64,000 bases of DNA from Firmicutes bacterium UBA3553. GTDB taxonomy: Bacteria; Bacillota; Clostridia; Tissierellales; Sedimentibacteraceae. The stretch is from NCBI GenBank assembly GCA_002381185.1, contig DFOA01000036.1, positions 3,092 through 67,091 of the forward strand, read 5' to 3'. The translations under genes and the position numbers were made by a program. The first letter of the stretch is position 1, and every line of letters begins with the position of its first letter. Below are positions 51,534 to 60,230 of the stretch, piece by piece. The notes under the pieces are model-generated. The model was not told the origin of the DNA, did no database searches, and worked only from the letters and a program-made list of their open reading frames with translations.

Positions 51534-52400
51534 ATGGATATAGATGAATTGAAAAAAAAGCTTGAGAGCTTTAATCCTAAGCTATACAACCACTGCATAA
51601 GAACCATGGAGGAAGCAGAAAGGCTTGCAATTCATTATAATGCAGATGCAGAAAAAGCTAAAATTGCAGGGCTTCTTCATGACTGCGGCAAAAAAATGAC
51701 GAAGGGTCAGGATAATTTGACTCATTCTAAAACAGGCGCAAAACTGGCAAGAGAAATTTTCAATATAAAGGACGAAGAAATATTAAATGCCATTATGTAC
51801 CACACAACCGGCAGAGAAAACATGACATTGCTCGAAAAAATAATATTCATAGCAGACAAGATTGAACCGGGACGGCAATATGAGGGTGTTGGCGAACTCC
51901 GTAAAAAGGCCTATTCAAATATTGATGAAGCAATAATTATGTCGCTGGAAAGCACCATTGAATATGTTAAAATGAGAAATTTAGAGCTTGATAATGATTC
52001 ATTAATAACGTTAAAATTTTTAGGAGGTAAAATGAACCAAGACCATAAAAATATAGAAACAATACTCAAAGCTTGCGATAATAAAAAAGCATATAATTTT
52101 ACAGTATTAGATGTATCAAAAACCAGCTCCATAACAGATTACTTTATAATTTGCAGTGGAAACAACGAAAGGCAGACAGTTGCCATTGCAGAAGAGGTAC
52201 TGAAAAAGGGGTATGAGGAAGGTATGGATTTCTACTACAAGGAAGGCTTTGATACCGGAAGATGGATTTTATTAGAAACAGATAACATAATTGTTCACAT
52301 TTTTCACAGAGATGACAGAGAAGTATATGATTTGGAATCCCTGTGGCTTGATAACAACTCAATAGATGTTGAACAATATGGAATAAATAATTGGAAATAG
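51534..52400 (+). CDS. YqeK HD hydrolase fused to ribosomal silencing factor RsfS
   Basis: A continuous 288-codon frame joins two usually separate proteins. Residues 1-165 are YqeK-like, with His20, GLLHDCGKK (His49-Asp50), TTGRENMTLLEKIIFIADKIEPGR; this family hydrolyses Ap4A. Residues 167-288 are RsfS, with YNFTVLDVSKTSSITDYFIICSG, DFYYKEGFDTGRWILLE and VHIFHRDDREVYDLESLW, which binds L14 and blocks subunit joining. The join encodes LGGK from an AGGAGGT ribosome binding site 5 nt before ATG at 52032, so the second protein is probably also made alone. Confidence 0.9.
   Translation: MDIDELKKKLESFNPKLYNHCIRTMEEAERLAIHYNADAEKAKIAGLLHDCGKKMTKGQDNLTHSKTGAKLAREIFNIKDEEILNAIMYHTTGRENMTLLEKIIFIADKIEPGRQYEGVGELRKKAYSNIDEAIIMSLESTIEYVKMRNLELDNDSLITLKFLGGKMNQDHKNIETILKACDNKKAYNFTVLDVSKTSSITDYFIICSGNNERQTVAIAEEVLKKGYEEGMDFYYKEGFDTGRWILLETDNIIVHIFHRDDREVYDLESLWLDNNSIDVEQYGINNWK
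52022..52034 (+). promoter_or_regulatory. rsfS: internal ribosome binding site and start of rsfS
   Basis: AGGAGG at 52022-52027 and ATG at 52032-52034 lie in frame inside the yqeK-rsfS reading frame. Initiation here gives a 122-residue RsfS (52032-52400) of normal length. Confidence 0.75.
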
Positions 52401-52409
52401 GAGGGCATT

Positions 52410-52793
52410 ATGTCAAATACAGTAATACAGACAAACAACGCACCGGCAGCGGTAGGACCTTACTCACAGGGAATAAAAGCAGGAAATACAATTTATGTTT
52501 CAGGACAGCTTCCGATTAATCCTGCAACAGGTGAACTTTACAAGGGCGGGGACATCAAAGAAGAAACAAGAATTTCTTTAATGAATGTTAAAGCCATATT
52601 AGAGCAGGCAGGAGCATCTTTAAAAGATGTTGTAAAATGCACAGTGTTTATTAAAGATATGAATCAGTTCGGTTTAATTAACGAAATGTATGCGGAAGTA
52701 TTCGGTGATGCTAAACCTGCAAGAGCATGCATTGAAGTAGCAAGACTTCCAAAGGATGCCAACGTAGAAATCGAAGCCATAGCGGTTATTTAA
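52410..52793 (+). CDS. ridA: RidA family reactive intermediate deaminase
   Basis: The 127-residue YjgF/RidA protein has PAAVGPYSQGIKAGNTIYVSGQLP, the substrate-contact Arg in KPARACIEVARLP and EIEAIAVI. It hydrolyses enamine and imine intermediates. AGGAGG precedes the ATG. Confidence 0.95.
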   Translation: MSNTVIQTNNAPAAVGPYSQGIKAGNTIYVSGQLPINPATGELYKGGDIKEETRISLMNVKAILEQAGASLKDVVKCTVFIKDMNQFGLINEMYAEVFGDAKPARACIEVARLPKDANVEIEAIAVI

Positions 52794-52809
52794 TTAAGAA
52801 TTAATATTG

Positions 52810-52852
52810 AAATACAAAAAATTCAGGTGAAAACCTGAATTTTTTATTACGG
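52810..52852. terminator. terminator between ridA and luxC
   Basis: AAATTCAGGT-GAAA-ACCTGAATTTTTT; A-rich on the left, so it may serve both convergent genes. Confidence 0.88.
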
Positions 52853-52857
52853 AGATT

Positions 52858-54159
52858 TTAATTAAATCCGCCAGTGTCAATATTTACAATTTTAGTATAG
52901 CGCCTTAAGGGGTATTCTCCGTCATGAGGAGCTCCGCAATAGGACGAAGACATGTTTTCACCGGAGCAAACCCGTACAATACCGGTTTTAAAAAGCATAT
53001 CAGACAGGGCACCAAGTTCTGATTGACTACAAAGTAATCCCATTGTCTGAAGGTAGTTTTTATATGGGCGCAGAGAGTGAAGCAGTTCTGCCCGAGGCAG
53101 CGGCCTTACCCATGCGTTACCAAATTGAATAGATGTATCAATTATTTTATCCGTGTATGTAATCAGGCTGCAATTGCTGCCTTTAAATATCCGGCTGTTC
53201 TTATAGATGCCTTCCAGCTCTTCCGCGTACAGCTTAAGTGCAACCTGAGATTTTATGCCTATTCCGATTTTCTGAGGATTTTGTTGGATTGCATTTTCCA
53301 AAACTGGCAGGAATCTGTTACAGAATTCATATAGATCATTCATGTTGTCCGTATCAATAAAAATTCCCTGCAGAGAACTGCACAGCAATTGTCCGGTCTC
53401 TGCGATATTTTTTGCAAGACCCTCAAGTCCAACTTGTGTTATACCTTGCTTTGTAACATAAGCAAAGCTTACTTTATGCCCCCATTCAATAAGCTTAATG
53501 TTCGGAGGAATAAGCTTCCGAAGAGCAGACACAGCTTCTTTGCCTCCCCATACAACAACAGCATCTGCAACAGAAATCAGGTGTTCTATATGTTGGATAT
53601 CCTTGGATGAATAATCAAAAACATAAATATAGTCTGACAGAAGAGGTTCTGCTTTTATAAGCTCGAGCAACAGACGTACCGATATGCCGCCTTCCTCTGC
53701 AGGCAATTTTAAAATATTGATATTTCCGGTCAGAAGCCCTTCCAATACGCTGAATGCCGGTAACCCGTCAGCATTTCCGGCGGCAACATGCAGCAAAACA
53801 CCAAGGGGCAGAATCTCTCGGGTGACGGCAGATTCTTTGTGCGGAGGATTAAATGTAACAGGATTACCTAACATATCACCTAATTCAACCTTAACGCGGT
53901 GGAGCAGGCTGTCTTTGCTGAAAAGACTGCGCATCTCACTGATATAACTTTTGCCCATTGATTCGTCAATTCCAAATCCGGCCATCGCCTTTATATAGTA
54001 TGCCTCATCCAAATCGGACACAACCTTGTTGCAGGCATTAATAACTGTTTCAGCATCAAGTCTTCCATTGCTCAACGTGTTTAGAATATCCTGCTCCAGA
54101 TGATCCAATATATTATCGCATTCTTTCGTATCCAGGATTTTGCCTTTTACCAGATTCAT
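52858..54159 (-). CDS. luxC: LuxC-like acyl-CoA reductase
   Basis: The 433-residue protein is an aldehyde-dehydrogenase-like LuxC: VAAGNADGLPAFSVLEGLLTGN is the nucleotide region, VVVWGGKEAV follows, and the catalytic Cys is residue 259 in ETGQLCSSLQGI. LuxC reduces acyl groups handed over by LuxE to fatty aldehydes with NADPH. The chosen ATG overlaps the luxE stop (ATGA). No luxA, luxB or luxD lies nearby, so light production is not implied. Confidence 0.87.
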   Translation of the reverse strand: MNLVKGKILDTKECDNILDHLEQDILNTLSNGRLDAETVINACNKVVSDLDEAYYIKAMAGFGIDESMGKSYISEMRSLFSKDSLLHRVKVELGDMLGNPVTFNPPHKESAVTREILPLGVLLHVAAGNADGLPAFSVLEGLLTGNINILKLPAEEGGISVRLLLELIKAEPLLSDYIYVFDYSSKDIQHIEHLISVADAVVVWGGKEAVSALRKLIPPNIKLIEWGHKVSFAYVTKQGITQVGLEGLAKNIAETGQLLCSSLQGIFIDTDNMNDLYEFCNRFLPVLENAIQQNPQKIGIGIKSQVALKLYAEELEGIYKNSRIFKGSNCSLITYTDKIIDTSIQFGNAWVRPLPRAELLHSLRPYKNYLQTMGLLCSQSELGALSDMLFKTGIVRVCSGENMSSSYCGAPHDGEYPLRRYTKIVNIDTGGFN

Positions 54160-55283
54160 ACCACACCGCATTTCTTTATGTCCAGCAACTCAAGAGCATT
54201 CGCCGCACATGTTTTAATATCTCCAAGCCCCACACGTCCCAGGATTTCAAAATACGGGGAGCTTATACCGCATCCGCACTCTTCTCCAGGATGCATTATT
54301 GCCAAATCATCTGTCATGACACTCACAAACGGCATACTTGCCATCATTGGTGTGATTAAATTTAACATGCCGGGAACTCCGTATCCCACTGGCTGCATAT
54401 TTAAATCACGAATGATTACTCTTGAGTATATGGGGACATGAAAATGATGGTTCGGACAGTTAAAATAGGCAATCGGATGCTCCACAGCACCGAAGAATTC
54501 TTTAATCCTGTCATTGCCCAGACCTAAAACTCTTTGTGACATTTCATATAAAGCAGTCTTATCTACCTGTTCAGTGAAAAGGTTTTTCCAGCCTCCTGCT
54601 AAAATTATTAGGGATTTAGGATGAAGTTTAAGTTTGATTCCTGAATAAATGAGTTCTTTCAATAAAAACGAAAAATATGCCGGAAATCCCATGAAACGGA
54701 CTGGGAGACCCATTTTTTCATAACGGAGCAAAGCATTTTTGATTCCATTCATATTAAGGACATAATCTGTTCCTGTATCTTTCAGAGCATATTCCCTATG
54801 AATAGCAGGAGCAGCGTATGTAGTAGCATAGGCGGTTTTAACCGCACCAATTTTATTTCTTTTGGAGGGCTGATATCCCAATACTACGTAATTGGTCGGA
54901 TAAAATGATACTAATTTATTCGTGAGGAATGTTCCCAGTACCATGCCGAGACCATTCCATGCTGATGGCAAGTCGAGAGCTATTTCACTGACCTTACCGC
55001 TGGTGCCTGATGTAGTAGACTTAAGCATAAGCTTATTTTGCGGTGCTGAATAAAGAGTGTGATTTTTTAAAAACAGTGTGGGTATAGGCGGAATTTTATA
55101 TAGATCTTCTATTGTTTTTACATCTTTAATTGAAAAACCCTGATGAGATATTATTTTTGCATAGTCCTGACATTTATCGGTATGATGCTTTATATTTTCC
55201 AAAATTGCATTAAGAAATAGATCATCTGTATCTTTTAGATTATAAATATCTTTATGAAAGAAAAGCCTGTGACCGTAGCTCAT
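54156..55283 (-). CDS. luxE: LuxE-like acyl-protein synthetase
   Basis: The 375-residue adenylate-forming protein has STTSGTSGKVSE at residues 89-100, the phosphate-binding loop, followed by GGWKNLF and TDDLAIMHPGEECGCG. LuxE activates fatty acids with ATP and transfers the acyl group to LuxC. The two genes overlap by 4 nt and form a two-gene operon from the promoter at 55352-55380. Homology to PaaK-like ligases leaves the true substrate open. Confidence 0.87.
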   Translation of the reverse strand: MSYGHRLFFHKDIYNLKDTDDLFLNAILENIKHHTDKCQDYAKIISHQGFSIKDVKTIEDLYKIPPIPTLFLKNHTLYSAPQNKLMLKSTTSGTSGKVSEIALDLPSAWNGLGMVLGTFLTNKLVSFYPTNYVVLGYQPSKRNKIGAVKTAYATTYAAPAIHREYALKDTGTDYVLNMNGIKNALLRYEKMGLPVRFMGFPAYFSFLLKELIYSGIKLKLHPKSLIILAGGWKNLFTEQVDKTALYEMSQRVLGLGNDRIKEFFGAVEHPIAYFNCPNHHFHVPIYSRVIIRDLNMQPVGYGVPGMLNLITPMMASMPFVSVMTDDLAIMHPGEECGCGISSPYFEILGRVGLGDIKTCAANALELLDIKKCGVV

Positions 55284-55351
55284 TTCGCACCGCCTATTTA
55301 TTTTATAGGTTAATAAGCAACAAGTAAACTAATTTGCCGCATCATAATTTT

Positions 55352-55380
55352 ATAGTAGCATATCAATTATTTGAAGTCAA
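55352..55380 (-). promoter_or_regulatory. promoter of luxE-luxC
   Basis: On the minus strand TTGACT, 17 bp and TACTAT, about 70 nt before the luxE ATG. Confidence 0.6.
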
Positions 55381-55434
55381 TGGAATCAACATAAACGACC
55401 ATTAGTCAAAGTTGTGTTAAAGCGGTTTAAATAA

Positions 55435-55463
55435 TTGAAGTCTCAATGATTCTGCTGTATAAT
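55435..55463 (+). promoter_or_regulatory. promoter of the peptidase S51 gene
   Basis: TTGAAG, 17 bp and TATAAT, followed by about 110 nt of leader that contains an imperfect AAGGGTTTT/AAAAGCCCTT hairpin. Confidence 0.55.
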
Positions 55464-55572
55464 AAGTAATGAAACTATTAATGAAAAAGGAAATCAAGTG
55501 ACATTATGTCTTATTAATTCTTAACAAGGGTTTTATTGAAAAGCCCTTAAATATTATAATAGGGGGATATGT

Positions 55573-56238
55573 ATGGTAAATATGTTATTTAGCCTATATA
55601 ATTTTCATGAAAATTGGGCAAAAGAGATAGTAGTAAAATATATAAATACTGATGAGAAGGTTTTAATAATTCCGTTTTCATTTGGTGATGAAATAAGTAG
55701 TGATAAAGATTGGCAGAATTCATACAGTAAGAGTAATGGTAAATATTATGAAAGTGTTGTTACACCCTTTGTAAATTATGGAATTAAAGAAGAAAATATA
55801 AATTGGATAAACTATTTTAAAGATACAAAAGAAAATGCTAAAGTTAAGATAAGAAATAGTAATATTATATTTTTAACCGGAGGGTTACCAGATAAAATGA
55901 TGTCACGCTTAATAGAGTTTGACTTAATTGATGACATTGAAAGTTTTACAGGTGTTATTATTGGCAGTAGTGCAGGTGCAATGGTTCAAATATTAGAATA
56001 CCATATCACACCAGATGATGATTATCCGGCATTTTCATACAATACAGGACTAAACATGATTAACAACTTTGATATTGAAGTCCACTATGAAGGAACTGAA
56101 GTGCAAAATAAATACATAAAAAAGGTACTTGAGAAGAAAAAAGATAAAGTATATGCAATTACAAATAATGGTGGAGTAATTGTTGATAATAAAAAAATTA
56201 TTTTGTTAGGAGATACTCAAATATTCAGTATACAGTAG
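55573..56238 (+). CDS. peptidase S51-like protein (PepE family)
   Basis: The 221-residue class I glutamine-amidotransferase-fold protein has IIFLTGGLPDKMM near residue 100 and GSSAGAMVQ, with the nucleophile Ser133. A VHYEG segment follows. PepE-type dipeptidases cut Asp-X; related proteins include cyanophycinases. Base composition is more AT rich than its neighbours. Confidence 0.8.
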   Translation: MVNMLFSLYNFHENWAKEIVVKYINTDEKVLIIPFSFGDEISSDKDWQNSYSKSNGKYYESVVTPFVNYGIKEENINWINYFKDTKENAKVKIRNSNIIFLTGGLPDKMMSRLIEFDLIDDIESFTGVIIGSSAGAMVQILEYHITPDDDYPAFSYNTGLNMINNFDIEVHYEGTEVQNKYIKKVLEKKKDKVYAITNNGGVIVDNKKIILLGDTQIFSIQ

Positions 56239-56468
56239 GATGTAGTATTAAAATAAGACTAAGCCTCTATGTCGACGATGTGATGACAACAACCCCGTCC
56301 CCTTGACATATGCAATGAAGAATGATGATTGAATAAAACGTCCCGGTGTCTACAATACGCTTTGTTATTGTGCGGTTACAAAACAAAGCTCAAAAATATA
56401 AATTTGTACATGGAACCTATTCTAACTTAGAAACGTCTTATTTAAAAATGATAAAATAGGGAGTCAAC
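56239..56468. other. intergenic stretch with a CCGTCCCC repeat remnant
   Basis: A 230-bp AT-rich spacer. It holds an ACCCCGTCCCCTTGACAT segment near 56283-56312, similar to the terminator at 45898 and the window start. I see no other gene or clear promoter. Confidence 0.4.
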
Positions 56469-57053
56469 ATGAAAAAGAAAATATTATTAATGTTTATCAT
56501 TATATTGATTGTATTAATTTTAATATGGGGATATCAGGCTAAAAGCAAACATAAAAACTATAATGAAAGAGGTACACCTGTATCGGAAGGTCTTGTTGGA
56601 GGTAAAGAAGCTTGGTATAATAATGTTATATTTGAAGATTTGAGCACAATAGCTGAAAACTCTGATTATGGAACATTCGTTTTTAAAAAGAATGGCGATT
56701 TTGTGTATTTCCCCAGCGAAAAGGATGCTTTAACAAATAAGATATCAAATGTATATCGGTATGATGGGATTTGGTATAAACATTATCAATTGAGATTGAC
56801 AGTAACTAAAAGAATATTTAATAGAAGGTTATTTAATATAAGTTTCAAGGATGATGAGTTTTTCTTATATTTAGGCTACAATTGGGATGGAGATATGACA
56901 TTTGATGAAAATCTTATAATCAATGGCAAGGAATTTGTCTTGCTTAACAATGAACTTACGGAAAATATAGATAAAAAACTAAGGATGGATGATGAAGTTA
57001 TAGAAAAGTTTATAAAAAATTTTGATGAGGCAGGTTTACTTTTTGAGAAATAA
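56469..57053 (+). CDS. hypothetical membrane-anchored protein
   Basis: A 194-residue protein that I do not recognise. Residues 4-24 form one membrane helix after KKK; the remainder is outside, with aromatic strand-like segments (YGTFVFKKNGDFVYFPSEKDALTNK, YNWDGDMTF). No cysteine motif is present. AGGGAG is 8 nt before the ATG, and it is AT rich. Confidence 0.65.
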   Translation: MKKKILLMFIIILIVLILIWGYQAKSKHKNYNERGTPVSEGLVGGKEAWYNNVIFEDLSTIAENSDYGTFVFKKNGDFVYFPSEKDALTNKISNVYRYDGIWYKHYQLRLTVTKRIFNRRLFNISFKDDEFFLYLGYNWDGDMTFDENLIINGKEFVLLNNELTENIDKKLRMDDEVIEKFIKNFDEAGLLFEK

Positions 57054-57110
57054 TCTCTCTTTAATATATGTAATTGCAATTACAAAATCATATTAAAGGA
57101 GTTTTTAATC

Positions 57111-57803
57111 ATGCCAAACTATGGAGTACACGTTATTCAAAGAAGAACTGATGCTTTGAGGTCTTATGTTGTTGAAGCTACATCAGAATTAGTCCTTCCT
57201 AATTCAGCAACATATAGAGCTAATACTGTACCAGGAAGACATGGTGCGTTTCCTGAATTTATGTACGGTTTTCATTCTAAGACCGGTGGATTTGGTTTTG
57301 ATGCAGGAGTCATGTATAAAGATGGAGTTTATTGGATTTTTTATGGTCCTAACTCTAAGACTGGAGAGTGGAAAGAACAGAAAATTTCAGCAGCCAAAAT
57401 GGGAAGCACACTCACTTTTAATGCAAGATTGTATACAAATGGAGTTTCCATAACGGCAACTGTAGCTGGGGGTGGCTCGGCTAGTCTTGGTGGGGAAATA
57501 TATTCTGCAGCTTATACTGAACTGAAGAAGGGATGTAACTTTGTTAGAGAACTCTGCATTGCTATTAATCCTGAAGATAATGATTCGTGTCTCGTTCCAA
57601 CTGGAGCAGGCTTCACTTTTGCTAGTTTCAAAAAGACGGACTTAAAAATGGCAGATGGAACAATAGCTACTCTTAAATCTTCAAACAGTACTTTTGCTAA
57701 AAATATTTTTGACAGTGGAACACCTAATACAACATATTCTGGTGGTTCGTCTATCGAGGATGTCTACAATTACGTAAATGATACGGCCTATGGTAGTATT
57801 TAA
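57111..57803 (+). CDS. hypothetical beta-rich protein
   Basis: A 230-residue Gly/Thr/Ser-rich protein without an obvious signal peptide or membrane span. Alternating strands around YGFHSKTGGFGFDAGVMYKDGVYWIFYG suggest a beta sandwich. It vaguely recalls Bacillus YrpD-like proteins, but I cannot confirm this. AAGGAG lies 12 nt before the ATG. The composition differs from the housekeeping genes around it. Confidence 0.6.
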   Translation: MPNYGVHVIQRRTDALRSYVVEATSELVLPNSATYRANTVPGRHGAFPEFMYGFHSKTGGFGFDAGVMYKDGVYWIFYGPNSKTGEWKEQKISAAKMGSTLTFNARLYTNGVSITATVAGGGSASLGGEIYSAAYTELKKGCNFVRELCIAINPEDNDSCLVPTGAGFTFASFKKTDLKMADGTIATLKSSNSTFAKNIFDSGTPNTTYSGGSSIEDVYNYVNDTAYGSI

Positions 57804-57904
57804 ATTTTGAAATAACGACAAATAAAACCGGCCTTTGCGGATGTAAGAAAGCTAACTGCAGAGACTAAAGTCACTAAGTTAACCATTAAGTGACAAATAG
57901 AATT

Positions 57905-57946
57905 AAAGTCAATTGAAAGTTAGCGAACTTTCGATTGACTTTTTTC
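57905..57946 (+). terminator. intrinsic terminator after the beta-rich protein
   Basis: AAGTCAAT-GAAAGTT-AGCG-AACTTTC-ATTGACTTTTTT. The rest of the 57804-58220 gap holds no gene that I can support. Confidence 0.82.
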
Positions 57947-58116
57947 TTATAGATTTGTAGTTTAAGGTATCCTACATTAGAATTGGCAATGAAAATTGCT
58001 ATATTATTAAATTTGAAGGTGGAGGATATTTTTTTCCTAAACGAAGCATAGCGAGATACTGCACTTTCATACAGAAAATTTGATACTATGTATGTCTGTG
58101 AGACATATGAAGGTTA

Positions 58117-58160
58117 TCAAAAAAAATTCCCCGAATTTTGACGGTACATAAAAGTCAAAT
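58117..58160 (-). terminator. terminator of dacF
   Basis: On the minus strand CCCGAATTTGAC and GTCAAAATTCGGG form a stem followed by AATTTTTTTT. Confidence 0.85.
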
Positions 58161-58220
58161 TCGGGCAATCTTTTTAAAATTATTGTGATTTATAAGTTTG
58201 ATTTTGCGATGATTTCTATA

Positions 58221-59507
58221 TCAGCTGTTATACTTTCTGCGTCTTTTTCTTCTGTTGATTTTAGTTCTTATGTCACTGTAAACCTTTAACAGGAATATTG
58301 CCAATAGTGCGAAAATTACTACAGCTCCTATAAATTTTACAACGCTTAAGAACAATCCGCTGCCGGAGCTTTCCGTCAAAGTGCTTTTTACCTGTGTGGG
58401 TGTTATTAAATTTACGGTGCCTATAACTTTACCGTCCTGCATGAAATCAATTTTTCCAACTATATCATTTGGCTCAAGGGGAGGAGTAATTTCATTAATC
58501 ATAACCTTTGATTCAATGTTTTTTGCGGAATCTTTTTTAATCAGCGTTTTGAATTCACTTTCTGTTATAGCGGAAATTTCCTTGCTGTCGCCGTTTTGAA
58601 CCTTTATATTTTGAACAAATGTATTCTTATTAATCAATGTTGCACTTTCATATTCGTTAAATCCAAAATTAAACAGGTTGTGGGCATCTTGATACATTTC
58701 AAGAGATACGCCGTTCATGACAACAGCAATTAGTTCGGTACCGTTTTTTTCAGCGCTTGCAACCAACGTGTTGCCTGCTTCCGGGGTATATCCGGTCTTT
58801 ACTCCTGTGGCATATTCATATTTGGGACTTATGTATGCTCCGTCAACATAAATTTGATTAGAACCTGAATTGTAAATTAATTTATTTAAGTTTGTGAAAT
58901 ACCGGGTTTCATTTTTTTTGTTTGTAGGCGGTATTTCATATCTTTCTGTCTGTACTATTTTCCTGAAAGTTTCATTTTTCATGGCATATTTTGTTATTAA
59001 TGCCAGGTCTGCTGCTGTTGTATAATGATTATCGTCATGAAGACCGTGGGGATTTGCAAAATGTGTGTTGTAAGCACCCAGTTCCTTGGCCTTGTCATTC
59101 ATAAGTTTTACAAATTCCTTCTCGCTTTTGCCGTAATGCTTAGCTATGGCTAAGGCGGCATCATTGGCTGAAGGCAGCATCAATGCGTAAAGCATATCCT
59201 TTAAAGTCAGTATTTCTCCTGCTTCTAGCGCAATGTGGCTTCCCTCAATTTCATAGGGTGTATCATCATCCACTTTGATAATGTCAGATAGTTCTCCCAT
59301 TTCTAATGCCAGTATGGCTGTCATTATCTTAGTCAGGCTCGCAGGATACATTTTTTGATCTGCATTTTTTTCTGCCAGTATGGTTCCGGTATTTGCATCT
59401 ATAAGCACTGCTGTTGTACATAATAAATTAGGTTCTGCATAAACTCTGCTTGTATTTAATATGAAAATAGAAAATATCAATAGACAGGCAATTACTTTTT
59501 TTATCAT
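58221..59507 (-). CDS. dacF: D-alanyl-D-alanine carboxypeptidase (DacF-type)
   Basis: The 428-residue penicillin-binding protein has a signal peptide (about 1-24), the SxxK nucleophile Ser57-Leu-Thr-Lys60, PSANDAA as the SxN-type motif and VKTGYT as the KTG motif. A C-terminal domain ends in a membrane helix (FLSVVKFIGAVVIFALLAIFLL) and basic residues. It trims stem peptides. Start at 59507 follows AGGAG by 8 nt. Confidence 0.92.
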   Translation of the reverse strand: MIKKVIACLLIFSIFILNTSRVYAEPNLLCTTAVLIDANTGTILAEKNADQKMYPASLTKIMTAILALEMGELSDIIKVDDDTPYEIEGSHIALEAGEILTLKDMLYALMLPSANDAALAIAKHYGKSEKEFVKLMNDKAKELGAYNTHFANPHGLHDDNHYTTAADLALITKYAMKNETFRKIVQTERYEIPPTNKKNETRYFTNLNKLIYNSGSNQIYVDGAYISPKYEYATGVKTGYTPEAGNTLVASAEKNGTELIAVVMNGVSLEMYQDAHNLFNFGFNEYESATLINKNTFVQNIKVQNGDSKEISAITESEFKTLIKKDSAKNIESKVMINEITPPLEPNDIVGKIDFMQDGKVIGTVNLITPTQVKSTLTESSGSGLFLSVVKFIGAVVIFALLAIFLLKVYSDIRTKINRRKRRRKYNS

Positions 59508-59646
59508 CTGTATACTCCTTTTAATACAAATCAAATAATAGTATAGCAGAAAATAATGGCTTTGTAATTAAAAATTTTTGATTTTTTAATAAAATAATGT
59601 ATAATGTATTTGTGGTATGTCTAATAATTGCAAAAATGGGGGTTTT

Positions 59647-60219
59647 ATGAACAATCGTCTTTATAATAAAGGACTTGTGATTGTTTTAATCATTGCATTA
59701 TTAATTATGACTGCTGTGGGGATTAAACTTTCAGACAAGGAAGAAGAAATGATCTTTACCGGATTTGAGAAAACCGTGAGTGAAGATAAAGAATTAACAG
59801 AAGTAAAAACTTCAGGTTACATATTTGTTGATATAGACGGGGCGGTAAAAAATCCCGGAGTATATCAGCTTACAGATGGAGACAGAGTCAATGATGCCAT
59901 AATAATGGCAGGAGGTTTGACAGAGCATGCCTATACTAAGAACCTCAACAAGGCCAGAAAAATATCGGATGGAGAAAAGATATACATTCCGGCAGAAGGC
60001 GAAATTGAAAGCTCTTCAAACAGCTCCGGATTAATAAATATTAATACGGCTTCAATCAGTGAGTTAATGTCACTGCCGGGCATAGGTGAAGTTTATGCCC
60101 AAAGAATAATTGATTACAGAAGTTCAAAACTTTTTGGTTCTGTAGAAGAAATTAAAAATATAGAAGGAATCGGAGAAAAAACCTTTGAGAAAATCAAAGA
60201 ACTTATAACAATAGATTAG
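59647..60219 (+). CDS. comEA: ComEA-like SLBB/helix-hairpin-helix DNA-binding protein
   Basis: The 190-residue protein has an N-terminal membrane helix (about 9-27), an SLBB domain (VDIDGAVKNPGVYQLTDGDRVNDAIIMAGG) and a C-terminal HhH pair (INTASISELMSLPGIGEVYAQRIIDYR, IEGIGEKTFEKIKEL). ComEA binds incoming DNA in competent cells; comEC and comEB are absent here. Start ATG follows a TGGGGG site. Confidence 0.9.
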   Translation: MNNRLYNKGLVIVLIIALLIMTAVGIKLSDKEEEMIFTGFEKTVSEDKELTEVKTSGYIFVDIDGAVKNPGVYQLTDGDRVNDAIIMAGGLTEHAYTKNLNKARKISDGEKIYIPAEGEIESSSNSSGLININTASISELMSLPGIGEVYAQRIIDYRSSKLFGSVEEIKNIEGIGEKTFEKIKELITID

Positions 60220-60230
60220 AGAGGTGCATT

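Noticed and set aside
52858..55283. Bioluminescence (lux) operon
   Set aside because: Only LuxC and LuxE types are present; there are no luciferase subunits or LuxD.
57960..58115. Remnant gene in the gap before dacF
   Set aside because: A GGTGGAGGATAT site is followed by no sustained frame and no recognisable motif.
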